Source of the DNA: Anaeromyces robustus
Lineage: Eukaryota; Neocallimastigomycota; Neocallimastigomycetes; Neocallimastigales; Neocallimastigaceae
Direction of reading: 5' to 3'
Assembly (NCBI GenBank): GCA_002104895.1
Contig: MCFG01000161.1
Coordinates: forward strand, 28,501 to 92,500
Length of the DNA: 64,000 nucleotides
The notes under the pieces were generated by a model. That model was not told the DNA's origin. It did not search any database and was given only the letters and a program-made list of their open reading frames with translations. Shown here piece after piece: positions 38,257-50,399 of this stretch. Each line of letters starts with the position of its first letter. Positions within the stretch are counted from its first letter, which is position 1. The position numbers were made by a program, and so were the translations under genes.

Positions 38257-40059
38257 ATGTTTACAAAATTATTTTTATTGTTTTTAACAGTTGGACAAAT
38301 TTTGGCATCTTCTTATGTTGAAGATGGAAAAAGAGCAGAACTCTTTGAAATAATGGATAATGAAGTTCCTATATTTAAAGTAACTATATCAAATGAAAAA
38401 TTTGAATTATTAAAAGCAGCTATGCAAACTCCAAAATTTAATTTAACAGAAAGTTTTAATAATATGGATGAACCAGATGCTGAATATAATGGATATGATA
38501 CTATTGAATTTGAAAAAATTAAAGATGCTACTTTACTCGTTGAAATTAATCAAACTGAAAAAGAATTTAATAAAGTTACTTTTGATATAGGAGGTAGTTC
38601 AGCACGTACCTATGGTAGACAAGGATTTAACCTTAAAATTCGTGATAATGATAAAGATTTATATGGTCGTACTCAATTTAGAATTCGTTCTGATCCTCGT
38701 GATGCTACCTATTTAAGATCTAAATTATCATGTGATATGCTCAATCGTTTAGGTGTTGTATCTATTTCCGCTAATTATATTCAATTATATGTTAATGAAG
38801 AATATTTTGGATTTTACGTTATTATGGATGCTCCAAAAATTCCATGGATTGAACAAGTATATGGTGAAAAAAATACTAAAAATTTATTCAAATGTAAAAC
38901 AGGTTTTTCATTTTTATCCCAAAATGATTTTAGTGTTTGTGAAAATGAAGATGATGAAGTAACTGATAGGACAGAATGGAATAATTTTTTAGCGGCACTT
39001 GATAAGGCTCAAACCGTTGAAGAAATGGATAAATTTTTCGATGTTGATCAATTTTTATATTTAGCTGCTTTTGATTATTTAGTTGGTGCCTGGGATCATT
39101 TCTTCCATTTAGGTCATAATTATAGTGTCTATAAAAATAAGAAAAATGGTAAATGGACTATGATTTATTATGATTTTGATAGTGATATTGGTCAAGATGT
39201 CGTTCAAATTGAATTCTTTAATTTCTTCCCTCGTCAAGATAAAGATTATCCACATTATACTCTTCGTGATTGGTTTACTTCTCAAATTCATCTTCAAGAG
39301 GTAGCTATTTTCAATAATCTTCCACGTTTTGAAGCTATACTTACCGAGGTTGTTAATAATGTTTTTAATCCAACACTTCTTTTCCCACATATTGATGAAT
39401 TAAAAGAATTTATTAGACCATATGTCATTCATGATAAAACACCAGATGAAAATGGTCATCATCCAGGTATTCTTAACTTTTTAAATCCATGTGATTATTC
39501 CATTGAACAATGGGAAGCTAATAGTGAATTCACTACTGTTAATGATTCAATTAATGGAAGTGATGCTTATGGTTTAAAATATTGGATTCTTGAAAGATAT
39601 AGAGCCGTTTGTACTAATTACAATTTAGAATGTGATCCAGTTTATATGGATGAAAATTATCAATATACCATTGATAAGGAAGTTGAAGGTATAATTAATA
39701 TTCATAAATGGGATGGTTTTGACTGGAATGCCATGATGGGTTTCCAACCCGTTGAATCACCAACTGAACTATCCATGGAACAACCAACTGAAGAACCAAT
39801 TGAAGAACCAACTGAACCTGTTCATGAATCCGTTATTGATCCAATTGAAGAACCAACTGAACCATCAACTGAACCTGTTAATGAACCCGTTGTTGAACCA
39901 GTTGTTGAACCAACTGAACAATCAACTGAACCAGTTGATGAACCCGTTGTTGAACCAGTTGTTGAATCAACTGAACAACCAACTGAACAACCAAATATTG
40001 TTGATATAATAAATGATGTTTTAAAAAGTTTTATGAACTTTTTAAATGATTTATTTTAA
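38257..40059 (+). CDS. Secreted CotH-family protein (putative protein kinase) with PT-rich C-terminal repeats
   Basis: Single exon, 600 residues, with a signal peptide at 1-17 (cut after ILA). The CotH domain spans about 35-440. Visible blocks are FDIGGSSARTYGRQGFNLKI, FRIRSDPRDATYLRSKL (about 141-157), LYVNEEYFGFYVIMDAPK and GKWTMIYYDFDSDIG (about 298-312), the last carrying the acidic metal-binding motif of the CotH kinase fold. Bacterial CotH phosphorylates spore coat proteins, and in Mucorales CotH proteins are surface ligands. Here a role in the secreted or cell-wall proteome is inferred. Residues about 503-582 are Glu/Pro/Thr repeats (EEPTEP, NEPVVEPVVEPTEQ), then an amphipathic tail rich in Phe and Leu. 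No dockerin, carbohydrate-binding module or GPI signal is seen, so cell attachment is unclear. Start context aaaaATGtt. Confidence 0.93.
   Translation: MFTKLFLLFLTVGQILASSYVEDGKRAELFEIMDNEVPIFKVTISNEKFELLKAAMQTPKFNLTESFNNMDEPDAEYNGYDTIEFEKIKDATLLVEINQTEKEFNKVTFDIGGSSARTYGRQGFNLKIRDNDKDLYGRTQFRIRSDPRDATYLRSKLSCDMLNRLGVVSISANYIQLYVNEEYFGFYVIMDAPKIPWIEQVYGEKNTKNLFKCKTGFSFLSQNDFSVCENEDDEVTDRTEWNNFLAALDKAQTVEEMDKFFDVDQFLYLAAFDYLVGAWDHFFHLGHNYSVYKNKKNGKWTMIYYDFDSDIGQDVVQIEFFNFFPRQDKDYPHYTLRDWFTSQIHLQEVAIFNNLPRFEAILTEVVNNVFNPTLLFPHIDELKEFIRPYVIHDKTPDENGHHPGILNFLNPCDYSIEQWEANSEFTTVNDSINGSDAYGLKYWILERYRAVCTNYNLECDPVYMDENYQYTIDKEVEGIINIHKWDGFDWNAMMGFQPVESPTELSMEQPTEEPIEEPTEPVHESVIDPIEEPTEPSTEPVNEPVVEPVVEPTEQSTEPVDEPVVEPVVESTEQPTEQPNIVDIINDVLKSFMNFLNDLF
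39755..40000 (+). repeat. In-frame Glu/Pro/Thr/Val repeat region of the CotH gene
   Basis: Degenerate units of about 12-14 codons built on GAACCAACTGAA and GAACCCGTTGTTGAACCAG. Two near-identical longer units (encoding EPVVEPVVE) lie at about 39883-39915 and 39937-39969. Such linkers usually vary in copy number among alleles. Confidence 0.85.
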
Positions 40060-40206
40060 ATTTAAGTAAATAAAAGTACTATCAATGGATAATAATATAA
40101 CATGTTATTATAAAAATAAAGCAAAAAAAAAAAAAAAAAAAAAAAAAGAAAAAAGTAAATAATTAAATAAAATAATAATTATAGTAATTATATTTGTATT
40201 AAATTT

Positions 40207-40252
40207 ATTTTGTTCAAGAATTATTATTATAATAATAATTCTTGAACAAAAT
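40207..40252. repeat. Perfect 46-bp palindrome without loop
   Basis: The 23-base arm beginning ATTTTGTTCAAGAATT is followed immediately by its exact reverse complement. Beyond it the symmetry resumes after an offset (TATATTTGTA on the left, TACAAATATA on the right). It lies about 150 bases downstream of the CotH stop codon, where a transcript-end hairpin could form. Confidence 0.93.
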
Positions 40253-42301
40253 ACAAATATAATAGTATGGATAATAGAGATTAACGGTATTACCCATATT
40301 AAATAATGAATCAATAATTGATCAAAACAAAAAACAAAAAAACAAAAAAAAAAAAAAAAAAAAAATAATAATAATAATTATATGAACTTTAAATTTATGT
40401 TTAAATAATATTAATTATATTCAAATAAAAAAATATTTTATTAAATATATGTATATATTTAATTCTTTTTTTTTTTTATTTTATTTTATATATATTACTG
40501 TTTTATTAATTTATGTTCATATCTTTTAAAATAGAATTTATAACAAATAAAATCTAATTAAATTATTTTTACATAATTTATAATTATTTTTAAAGTGTGG
40601 TTTATTATGTAATTATATTATGTATATTATTAGAATCCATAATTTATCTATAATATAAGTTGGTTGGTTTAACATGAGTATTTTTTTTTATTTTTTATTT
40701 TTTATTTTTTTTTTTATTACATTAAATAAATATATTTATGTATATATTAAATTAAATTAATGTTTACTTTTTTTTAATTATGTTGAAATTTTTTTATTTT
40801 TTATTTTCTTTTTTATATTTATTTAAAGTTTTTTTTTTTTTTTTAATATTTATTTAAAGTGTATTTTTACATATTTTTACATATTTTTAATTAGATTTTT
40901 TTTTTATTTTTTTTATATATGACGTAATATTGATAATATTAATATTAATATTTATTTATTAATTAATTAATTAATTAATTGTTTAATTGTTTTAATATAA
41001 ATTAAATAATTATGAAAATTTATGATAAATTTTATTTCCCATCTAATATGTTTAGAAATACATCTAAATCATTTATTTAACAAAAAAAAAACTTCTTTTA
41101 TTTAAAAAAAAAATAAAAAAAAGTTTATCTAAATAGTATTATATATTGTAAATTTAAAATAAATATTTTATATATCTTATAACATCGGCAATATATCAAT
41201 ATTTTTTTTAATTAGTCCCAAAAAATTTAAAAAATTCAATTTATCTATCTATATATATATATATATTTTTTTCTAAAATTACTAATTTAAACACAATTAT
41301 GAGTTTTTTTTTTTTTTTTTTAGTTATTATTGTTACAAATAATAGAAGTATATATATTTTTTAGACTAGGATTTATCTTTTTCTTTTTTTTTAAATAATT
41401 AATTTAAATTTAACATACATTTGAAATATAAATTACATATAAAGCAAAGAGAAAAATACAATACTTGAATTAGAGTATATTATATGAATTCAAAATATGA
41501 TATTTTATATATATATATTTTGTTTTATAACTATATATATATATTTTAAAAAAAAAAAAATAAAAATGGATTTCAGTCAATTTCAAATAAAAATTTCCTT
41601 CAAAATTAAATCCAAAAAAAATAATAATAATAAAATAAAATGTTTAAAATTATTTAAAAATAATGAGCAATTAATTGAAAAAATATTTAGAGAATAAAAG
41701 TAATTCAAAAGTTATTTTTGAATTTGTCAATGAAATTAAAAATATAATAATAGACACAATAGATAATAATATTTTAATAACTAACTAAACGCTGAAAAAG
41801 AAAAAGGAAAAAAAAAAAAAAAAAAAAAAAAAAAGAATAATTAATCATTTGTCTAACAATAAATATGAATTAGTTTAAAATAAAGATATTTTAGTAGAGT
41901 ATTAAAAAAAAAATTTAAAATAGTGATATATTAGTGAGAGCCTTTAAATATAATGGCTTTTTAACTATGGATATATTCAAGTTGAAAATAATATGTCTAT
42001 ATTAATATATACAACTCAACATACTATTCTGATTTTGATAAGACCATATTTTTATTATGATAGTTGTTGTATAATAATGTTGATAATTCTAAAAAAACCA
42101 ACTCAAGTATCATATCAAAAATAATTAAATATAAATAAATATAATTTAATAGAAAATATTCCTTTTCATCCTTCTATTTTTTAATTATTATATTAATTAT
42201 TCATTCTTTTATTTATAAAATTATTAATTATTAATTATTAATTATTCATTTATTTATTTATTTATTATTATTTATTTATTCACATATTGATTTATTATTT
42301 A

Positions 42302-42325
42302 TTTATAATATATTTATTTATTTAC

Positions 42326-42406
<81 letters not shown>

Positions 42407-42407
42407 T
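42302..42407. repeat. TTTA tetranucleotide array
   Basis: About 19 uninterrupted TTTA copies from roughly 42326 to 42401, with imperfect units before them. Confidence 0.9.
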
Positions 42408-42589
42408 TTACTATTATGTATAATTATGTATTACTTTAAAAAGAAATTTAAAGAAAAAATAATGCTTTTAAAACAAATAATACTTTTTGATTTTTTTGCG
42501 GCTGAATAAAAAATGCGGCTAAAAAAATATTTATTTAATTATTTATTGATTCATATATTTACTTATTTATTTATTTATTTACTAATTAT

Positions 42590-42838
<249 letters not shown>

Positions 42839-43734
42839 TATGTATATACAATACTATTTTATAAATAAAAATATTTATCTTAATATCTTAATTATATGAA
42901 GTAACAAATAAAAATAAAGATTTCTTATTGAAATTATTAATATATTATAAATATATTAATAATTGATTATAAATATATTATTTAATATTAATATATACTA
43001 TAAATAATATGATTTAATAAATTATCAAAGAAAAATAAAAACTATATAAAAGATAAAAGACAAATAATATATTGTATTACATTATAATATATAATTATTA
43101 ATTAATATTATTATTAAAATTTGTAATATAAAAAAAAATTTTTTTTTTTATTTTATTTTATAAATTTATTATAAATATTTTTACGTTTTATTATTAATAT
43201 ATTTTAATATATTAATATATATTATTTTAAATATATTTAATATATTAATTTTATATCTTTTTTTTTTTTTTTTTCATTTTTTTATCCTAATTTAAATATT
43301 ATTTTCTATTTTTCCTCTGGATAAAAAAAGATTTTCTTAGCTGACTATAAATAAATAAATAAATAAATAAATAAAAAAAAAATAAAAAAATATTTTATAT
43401 AAATTTTATATAAATAATTTGTGTTTTTCTTTTTTTTTTTTTTTTTTAAACTATACAATTTAAAATTTTAAATAATTTTTAAAATTTAATCTTTAGATTT
43501 AAATTAGGTAATTATTATTAAATACTATTAAATTATATAAATATAAATAATTTATAATATTGATAAATAGTAAAAGAAATAATTTAAACTAATATTATTA
43601 TATAATATTATATATTTTGTTTTTTTTTTATTTTTTTTTAATATATTAATATTTAATCATAGAAAAGTAAATAAATAAATTTAAAAACAAAAACAAAAAA
43701 CAAAAACAAAAACATTAATATAAATAAAACCAAA

Positions 43735-44556
43735 ATGAAATCTTTAACAGCTGTTTTATCTGTATTCTTATTAAGTAGTGTCGTAAGATCAGGTATCTTC
43801 GACAGTGTCAATACAGAAGATATTAAATGTTTACTTACTGCCAAAAGATATGGTTCTTGTATATTAGATATGAATAATGTTAAAGAAGATATTACAAAAG
43901 ATGTTACTAAAATTTGTGCTGTTTACGAAGGTGAAAATTGTAAGGAATTTTTAAAGGATGTTTATTCTGACACCACTACTTGTGAAAAAGCTTCAGACCC
44001 AACTATGGATTTACTTATTAAACAAGCTAGATATTCTTACATTGCTGGATGTTCAAAAGATGAAAATGGTAAACTTTGTCCACTTACTAACTTTATCATG
44101 AACAAAGAAAAGGCTATGGATGACAGTGAAATGAACATTATTAAAGACAGTTGTACCTCCGAAAATTGTAAAAAACAACTTAAATATGTTATTGATCTTT
44201 TACCATCCACTCAAAAACTTGTTGAAGCTAAGAATGTTGATGAAAAAACTAATGAATACAAAATTCCAGATGAAGCTATCAATGCTACTTACAGTAACCT
44301 TGATACTGGTAAAATGAAGACTTACCTTGATGATGAAATTTGTTCAAAAGTTCCTTTAAATAACGATACTGATGTTAGTGGTATTAATAACACCACCACC
44401 ACTGGTGCCACTGGTAATGCTAATGCTGCTAATGCTGCTGCTAACGCTGCTGCTGATAACAACACTTCCAGTGGTTTTACTTTAATGCAAAGTTCAAACA
44501 CTAATTTATTAATCATCTCTGCTCTTCTTATTTATGTTATTAATTTATTATTTTAA
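43735..44556 (+). CDS. Secreted Cys-rich, probably GPI-anchored surface protein
   Basis: Single exon, 273 residues, with a signal peptide at 1-19 (cut near VVRS/G). Ten cysteines are spread over residues 32-202, several in short repeated contexts (ENCK occurs twice, with CKEF and CKKQ). This suggests two related disulfide-bonded halves. Asn-linked glycosylation sites occur (for example NATY, NNTT). A low-complexity Asn/Thr/Ala linker (GNANAANAAANAAADNN, about 222-242) precedes a hydrophobic tail (LLIISALLIYVINLLF) at the very C-terminus, typical of a GPI signal or tail anchor. I do not recognise the family. A/T-rich flanks on both sides show no other gene. Start context ccaaaATGaa. Confidence 0.85.
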   Translation: MKSLTAVLSVFLLSSVVRSGIFDSVNTEDIKCLLTAKRYGSCILDMNNVKEDITKDVTKICAVYEGENCKEFLKDVYSDTTTCEKASDPTMDLLIKQARYSYIAGCSKDENGKLCPLTNFIMNKEKAMDDSEMNIIKDSCTSENCKKQLKYVIDLLPSTQKLVEAKNVDEKTNEYKIPDEAINATYSNLDTGKMKTYLDDEICSKVPLNNDTDVSGINNTTTTGATGNANAANAAANAAADNNTSSGFTLMQSSNTNLLIISALLIYVINLLF

Positions 44557-45499
44557 GTAAATAATTAATTAAAATAATAATAATAATAAAATAAAATATA
44601 TATAAGTAAATAAACTAGTATATATAGATATATTAATGTATATATAATTGTAAAAAAAAATAAAAAAAAAATAATAATAAAAAAATAAAATTAAAAAATA
44701 TAAATATAAAATTAATAATAATTATTATATAATAAAATAAAATAAAAAAAAATAAAAATAAATTAAAATAAAAGATAAAAGATTAAACAGATACAAAAAA
44801 AAAAATAATGATAATAATAATAATAATATTAGAAAATTTTATATAAATATTATTTATATTATTTATAGTTTTTTATTCTTTTTTAATTAAGAAATATTTT
44901 TATAATATAAAAAAAATTAAAATTTAAAGAATAAAAAAAAAATTCATTTCTTTAATCTTTTTTTTCTTTTTAGAATAGAAAATATTTTTTTTAGAATAGA
45001 AAATATTGTTCTATTTAATAATATTTTATTTTATTAATGTTAGTAATTATTATAATGTTTTAATATTTATTAATGATATATCTTTTAAATATTGTTATTG
45101 TCACTATTATTATGAAAATAATAATTGATTATAAATAATAATAATAATTTTTTTAAAAAAAATATATATACACCACTAATTACTATCTAATATCTAACTT
45201 GAATATCAATTATTTACCTATATTACATTTGTATCTATATTTGTAATTATTAATAACCAACAATGATAAGTAGTAATAATAAAAATTGAAACAAAAAAAA
45301 AATAAATAAATAAATAAATAAAAGAAAGAAATATTGTAACAAAAATATAATAAATGTCACAAAATTAAAAAAAAATAAAAAAATAAAATTAAAATAAAAA
45401 AATAAAAATACTTAACAAATTAATTAAATTTTAATTAACTCTAAAACTTTATTTTTTTACCTTATAATTTTAAAGTTTTTTTTTTTTTTTCATTTAAAT

Positions 45500-45653
45500 C
45501 TATTATCTATAATGTTTAACAGGTTTTTTATTTTTTTTTTTTTTTTTAGTATCATTATTTTTTTTTATTATGTGTTTTTTTTTATGATTCATTTATCACT
45601 TATATTAATATTTAAATTCAATAAAGATAATGTACGAATTGTGTGCTAAAAAA
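45500..45653 (+). mobile_element. LINE 3' UTR fragment, plus strand
   Basis: Matches the 3' end of the element at 8455-8594: TATTATCTATAAT, TTTAGTATCATT, TTATGTGTTTTTTTTATGATTCAT, TTCAATAAAG and ATTGTGTGC followed by poly-A. It has no coding part, so it is a strongly 5'-truncated insertion. Confidence 0.85.
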
Positions 45654-46179
45654 AAACCTTTTATTTTATTTATCTATTAACTTTTCAATTAACTTGAATT
45701 ATTTATAAATAATTAAATTAATATATAAATATAAAAGTATATAAATTGTGAAAAAAAAAAATTATACATATAAAACTACAATATAGTAAATATTATATAT
45801 ATATATTTTTAAAAAAAAAAAAAAAGATAATCATCTATACCTTTATATATATAAAACAATTATAATGAATTGTCAATTTTTTTTTTTTTTATATAATGTA
45901 AAATAAATAAATAAATAAATAAATAAATGAATGTTGTTATATCTTCTAATTATACTTTAAATTATATGTTGTTATATATACACATATATATATTCATATG
46001 TAATGAGAAAATATAACATATAATATATATGTTATGTTCATACATATAGCACTTATAATGTATAAAAAAAAAGTAATAAAAGAAAAAAAAAGCATTCTCT
46101 CTAAATTGTTTTTTTATTTATTATTAATATATTGTATTAAAACTTTATAAAATTAGGATTATTATAATAAAAATCATCA

Positions 46180-46290
46180 TATCATTCTCTTTAAAAAAAA
46201 TATACATATATATATATATATATAATTCTCTTTTAAAAAAATATATACATATATATATATATATAATCATATTCAATATCAAATAAATTA
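46180..46290. repeat. Tandem duplication of a 50-base AT-rich unit
   Basis: ATTCTCTTTAAAAAAAATATAC followed by a TA array occurs twice in a row (about 46192-46234 and 46235-46288) with small length differences in the A and TA runs. Confidence 0.75.
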
Positions 46291-46728
46291 TTTAATTATA
46301 ATAATTTTAATATAAAATTATTGTTTCTTCTTTTTTTTCTCTCTCTCTTTCTCTCTCTTTATCCATTTAATATGTTAGTATTTTTCTTTACCACCTCAAA
46401 AATGAATTTTTTTTTTCTACATAATTTATAATAATAATAATAATAATAAAATCAAATTTTATTAGTACTTTGATATTATAAGACTAGAGAATTTCTAAAA
46501 ATAATAATAATAAGTTTTCGTTACAATTTTAAATGAAAATGGTTCATAAACTTGTTATTAAAATTATTAATTGAATAATTTTTTTAATAAAAAAATTGAA
46601 ATATCACTTTAATTTAATAATAATAAAAATTCATTTTTTAAATAATAATAATAAAAATAATAATAATAATAATAACAGTTAAAACAATACAATACACCTT
46701 TATTAAAAAAATTAATGTTATAAATAAA

Positions 46729-46776
46729 AAAAAAGAAAAATAAGATGAATTATAATTCATCTTATTTTTCTTTTTT
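46729..46776. repeat. Perfect 48-bp palindrome without loop
   Basis: The 24-base arm ending AAATAAGATGAATTA is followed directly by its exact reverse complement. The sequence is unrelated to the palindromes at 25.2, 32.8 and 40.2 kb. Confidence 0.93.
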
Positions 46777-47154
46777 AATATCAACTCGATCATCATTTTT
46801 AATAGTTCCTGTCAAAATTTAATTTTTTAGTTTTTTTTTTTTTTTTTTAATAAGAATTTCATAATGTAATTTAATAAAAAGGATAAAAAAAAGAAAAAAA
46901 ATAACATAACTATATATAAAGAAATTAATTTATTTATTCTTTTTTTTTCCTGTAATATTTTATAATAATATGATTAATCGATATTTAATTATATTACTAA
47001 TTGATTGATATTTATGTTATAATAATAATTAGATTGATATAGTAATAATAATAATAAAAATAATTAATAATTGTTTTAATAAACTAATACAAGCTGTTTT
47101 TTAGCATTATTTTTTTTAAACAATTTTTATTTATTATATATATTTCATATTTAG

Positions 47155-47185
<31 letters not shown>

Positions 47186-47200
47186 CATTTAATAATTACT

Positions 47201-47303
47201 TGTCTTATTTTTTCTTCTACAAATATATTTTATATTATATAATTAGAAAAAAATAATAATTGTCTGTCTTATTTTTTCTTCTACAAATATATTTTATATT
47301 ATT
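47201..47303. repeat. Two identical 39-base direct repeats, 64-base period
   Basis: The segment beginning TGTCTTATTTTTTCTTCTAC at 47201-47239 recurs exactly at 47265-47303, separated by 25 A/T bases. Confidence 0.9.
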
Positions 47304-47957
47304 AATTGTTTATATTAACTAAACTAATAAATAATTAATAATTACTGAAAATGGTTCTTTTTATTATGTATCAAAGACTATAATTTTCATATATATGAAA
47401 AACTATAGCCTTTAATGAATTTAAAAATTTTTCCAGCTTTGAATCTTTTTTTTAAAAAAAGATTTTTTTTATTGTTATTATTTAATCTTACTGTAATATT
47501 ACTTGACACTGTTTTAAATATAAAAAAATACATATGGAAAAATATTTATTACATCATGATTTTGGTATAAATCTATAAATACTATATGTATATAATAAGA
47601 GACTTGAAAAATATCACAAAAAAAAACTAAGATATACCATTTGACTTAATTAGCCTTATTACTTTAAAATATATAATATTTGAGTTAATTGTCATGGTTT
47701 CTTTATTGTATATAGCATTCTTAACAAAATATATATATATATAAACATTATATAAAATAATAAATTATAATAGTAATACTAATAAGTTTTTTTTTTTTTT
47801 TTTTCCTTATCCTTTTTTTCTTGCAGTTAAAGTCCAAGTCAAAACAAAACAAATTGAATTAAATCGATCTACAATAATTCCTTTTTTTTTTTTTTTGTTT
47901 TTTTGACTTAACATCTTTTTATTTCATATTTTATTTTATTAAATAATTAATTTTTTT

Positions 47958-48065
47958 AAAAAACGCATCATCTTTATTGAGTTTAAATATTAAATATACA
48001 TGAATCATAAGAAAAGAGATAAAAAAAAATGCTACTAAAAAAAATAAAATATCAGTAAAACATTA

Positions 48066-48101
<36 letters not shown>

Positions 48102-48941
48102 GAATAATATTGGAAGATATAAAATAGTAAATTATGTAATACACATAAAAAAACAATAAATCCATACTAGCTCTTAATTCTACATATAGAATTAAAATAT
48201 ATTTAATCTATCCTATTCCACTTGAGTCGGTAATAGGATCAGTATTTGTCCCCTACGAAGCTGTTCCTACTTGTGTATAATTTAGCATGGACATTCCTCC
48301 TAAAGAGGTTGGGGTTTTTAAATTTATTAAACAATATATATTTGTTGTCTTTTACAGATAACAATAGCCAATATAATATCATTTAATAGAGTCATAGATC
48401 GCAATAAGAATTGAAGATTTTGTATATGTATATATTGTGTACTAGAATCAGTCTGACACCTAAAAAAACAAACATTTTTCCATTTCCTTTTTTTTTTTTT
48501 TTTTGTAGGAACAATTGTCAATAATTTCATTAAAACCAGGTTTCTCTTCCAACCAATTAAAATATATAATATTATTATTTATATAAATTCGGAACCTGTA
48601 TTAACAATTTCTTCTATTTCCTTCCTAAAATATCGATATTACTACACATATATTATATTCTTTCCATGATTAAAACTACTCTTTTAACAACCTCTTAACA
48701 ATATTATATTATTCCTTCTATTATCTATACTAGAGTTATCACTAGGTTACAAATAAACTATAAAAAAGATTATCTAAAAAAAATAAAAAAAAAAGTTCCT
48801 ATTTAAATCGAAAAAAAAATGGTTAATACGAAAATTTTCAAATAGGAAACAAAATAATAAACCTAATTAGTCAATTCATTGATAACTGTCATTATAGAAA
48901 CAGCATGAACAACAATTAGGACAAGTAATATTAACCAATTA

Positions 48942-48949
<8 letters not shown>
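47958..48949 (-). mobile_element. LINE fragment with ORF2 C-terminus remnant, minus strand
   Basis: Read on the minus strand from 48949 it shows the decayed Cys/His knuckle region (CTTGTCCTAATTGTTGTTCA), the block B sequence (AACAATATTATATTATTCC and surrounds on the plus strand), the ORF2 C-terminal region and the 3' UTR to about 47958. Order and spacing match the element at 7.5-8.6 kb, but without the duplicated block. It is clearly diverged (many substitutions and indels) and therefore older. The extreme 3' end differs from the other copies. Confidence 0.82.
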
Positions 48950-48972
<23 letters not shown>

Positions 48973-49022
48973 ATGGCACACAATTTGTACTTCAACTTTA
49001 TTGAATTTAAATATTAAAATAC
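48950..49022 (-). mobile_element. Minimal LINE tail (about 50 bp of 3' end)
   Basis: Poly-T (plus strand) at about 48950-48972 then ATGGCACACAATTTGTACTT and TTTATTGAATTT, ending at 49022 where a second poly-T begins. Only the last about 50 bases of the element are present. It abuts the next insertion directly. Confidence 0.85.
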
Positions 49023-49291
49023 ATTTTTTTTTTTTTTTTTTTTTTTATGGCACACAATTTGTACGTCAACTTTATTGAATTTAAATATTAAAATACATGA
49101 ATCATAAAAAAAAAACATAATGAAAAAAAATGATACTAAAAAAAATAAAAACCAGTAATATATTATAGATAATAATAAATAATACTGGAGGAAAAAAAGT
49201 AGTATAATAATATTTAAAAACAATAAATCCATACAGCCCTTAATTCTAAATATAGAATTAAAGTAAAATTGATCTATCCTATTCCACTAGA
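49023..49291 (-). mobile_element. LINE 3' UTR fragment, minus strand
   Basis: Poly-T, ATGGCACACAATTTGTACGT and onward through the whole 3' UTR to CTATCCTATTCCACTAG. It is close to identical with the reverse complement of about 8350-8594, so it is younger than the copy at 47958-48949. It is truncated at the end of the ORF2 reading frame. Confidence 0.88.
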
Positions 49292-50399
49292 ATTATTTAA
49301 AAAAAAAATTAAAAATTTCACTTACTACCTTTTACAACATAACTTTAAAAAAAGATATATATATTTTATATTATTGTCACTTATAATAAGATTTAAAGAA
49401 AAATTTCTTTAAATCCTATTAATTCAAAAAAAAAAAAAAATAAACAAATAAATAAATAAAAAAGTAAAGAGTTTTATTAATCATACTTTATTAATTACAC
49501 ACTCAATATTAAAATATGAATAATAAAACATTTTTTATATTTCAATTATATAATTAATTATATAATTATTATTATTTTTTTTTTTAATTTCATAATTTTT
49601 TTTATTTATATATATATATATTTTTCTTATTTTTTTTATTATTTTTTTTTAATTGCTTTATTATTTATTATTAGTATTATTTTATTTAATTTATTTTAAT
49701 TTTTATTTTTTAGTTTTTTTTTTTTTAGTTTTTTTTTTTTTTAATTTTTTTATTTGTGTTTATTTTTATTTTATGACGATTAATTTAATTTCATTATTTT
49801 ATTTTTTAATTTGTATTTTCTTATTATTAGTTGTAATGTATTTTTTATAAAAAATTCTCTTTGATTTTTATATTTTTATAAATTTTATGTTGTATTCTTA
49901 TTAAAAAAAATCTTGATTAAAAATTCTAATTATTATGATTATTTGATGGCTTTTTTTTTTTTTAATCTTTTAAAAATGTGATTCTTATCTTTTTTCTTTT
50001 AAAACTTTTTTCATATATATAAATAAATAAATTTCTACTTTTAATATATAATATCCAAATACTTTACTATAAAAAAATAAATTAATAAAATTATTTTTTT
50101 TAATTTTTTTTTTTTTTTGAATAACTAAAATTATTGCAAAAAGTTTTATTCTTCATTCAAATAAAAAAATATATTTTTTTCATCTAAACTTTAAAATAAC
50201 TTTTTCAATAGAAATTTAGCAACTCTAAATTAAATAAAAGTATTTCTATTTTTTATGATTATGAAATTAATATTAATTTTTAAAAAAAATATAGTAAAGT
50301 ATTCAATATTATATATAAAAATTTAATTATATTATAAAAATGATAAAAAATTAAAATAAAAAAGGTATTTTTAGGATTACACACTCAGGATTCGATAAT

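Larger units (their letters stand above)
44557..50399. other. Intergenic region with LINE tails, palindrome and short tandem repeats
   Basis: No supported gene in about 5.8 kb. Between 45.5 and 49.3 kb lie four fragments of the same LINE family (listed separately), a palindrome (46729-46776) and local duplications. Patches at about 47340-47760 and 47820-47880 are less A/T-rich and unassigned. The remainder is A/T spacer, including the 3' flank of V-ATPase subunit B at 49.3-50.4 kb. Confidence 0.6.

Noticed and set aside
41566-41697. Short Lys-rich frame (MDFSQFQIKISF...)
   Set aside because: No homologue recognised, no usable introns and quick decay of coding character afterward. At most a relic.
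47820-47880. Possible exon after a polypyrimidine tract and CAG
   Set aside because: The short segment (VKVQVKTKQIELN) has no matching donor or partner exon, and poly-T follows.
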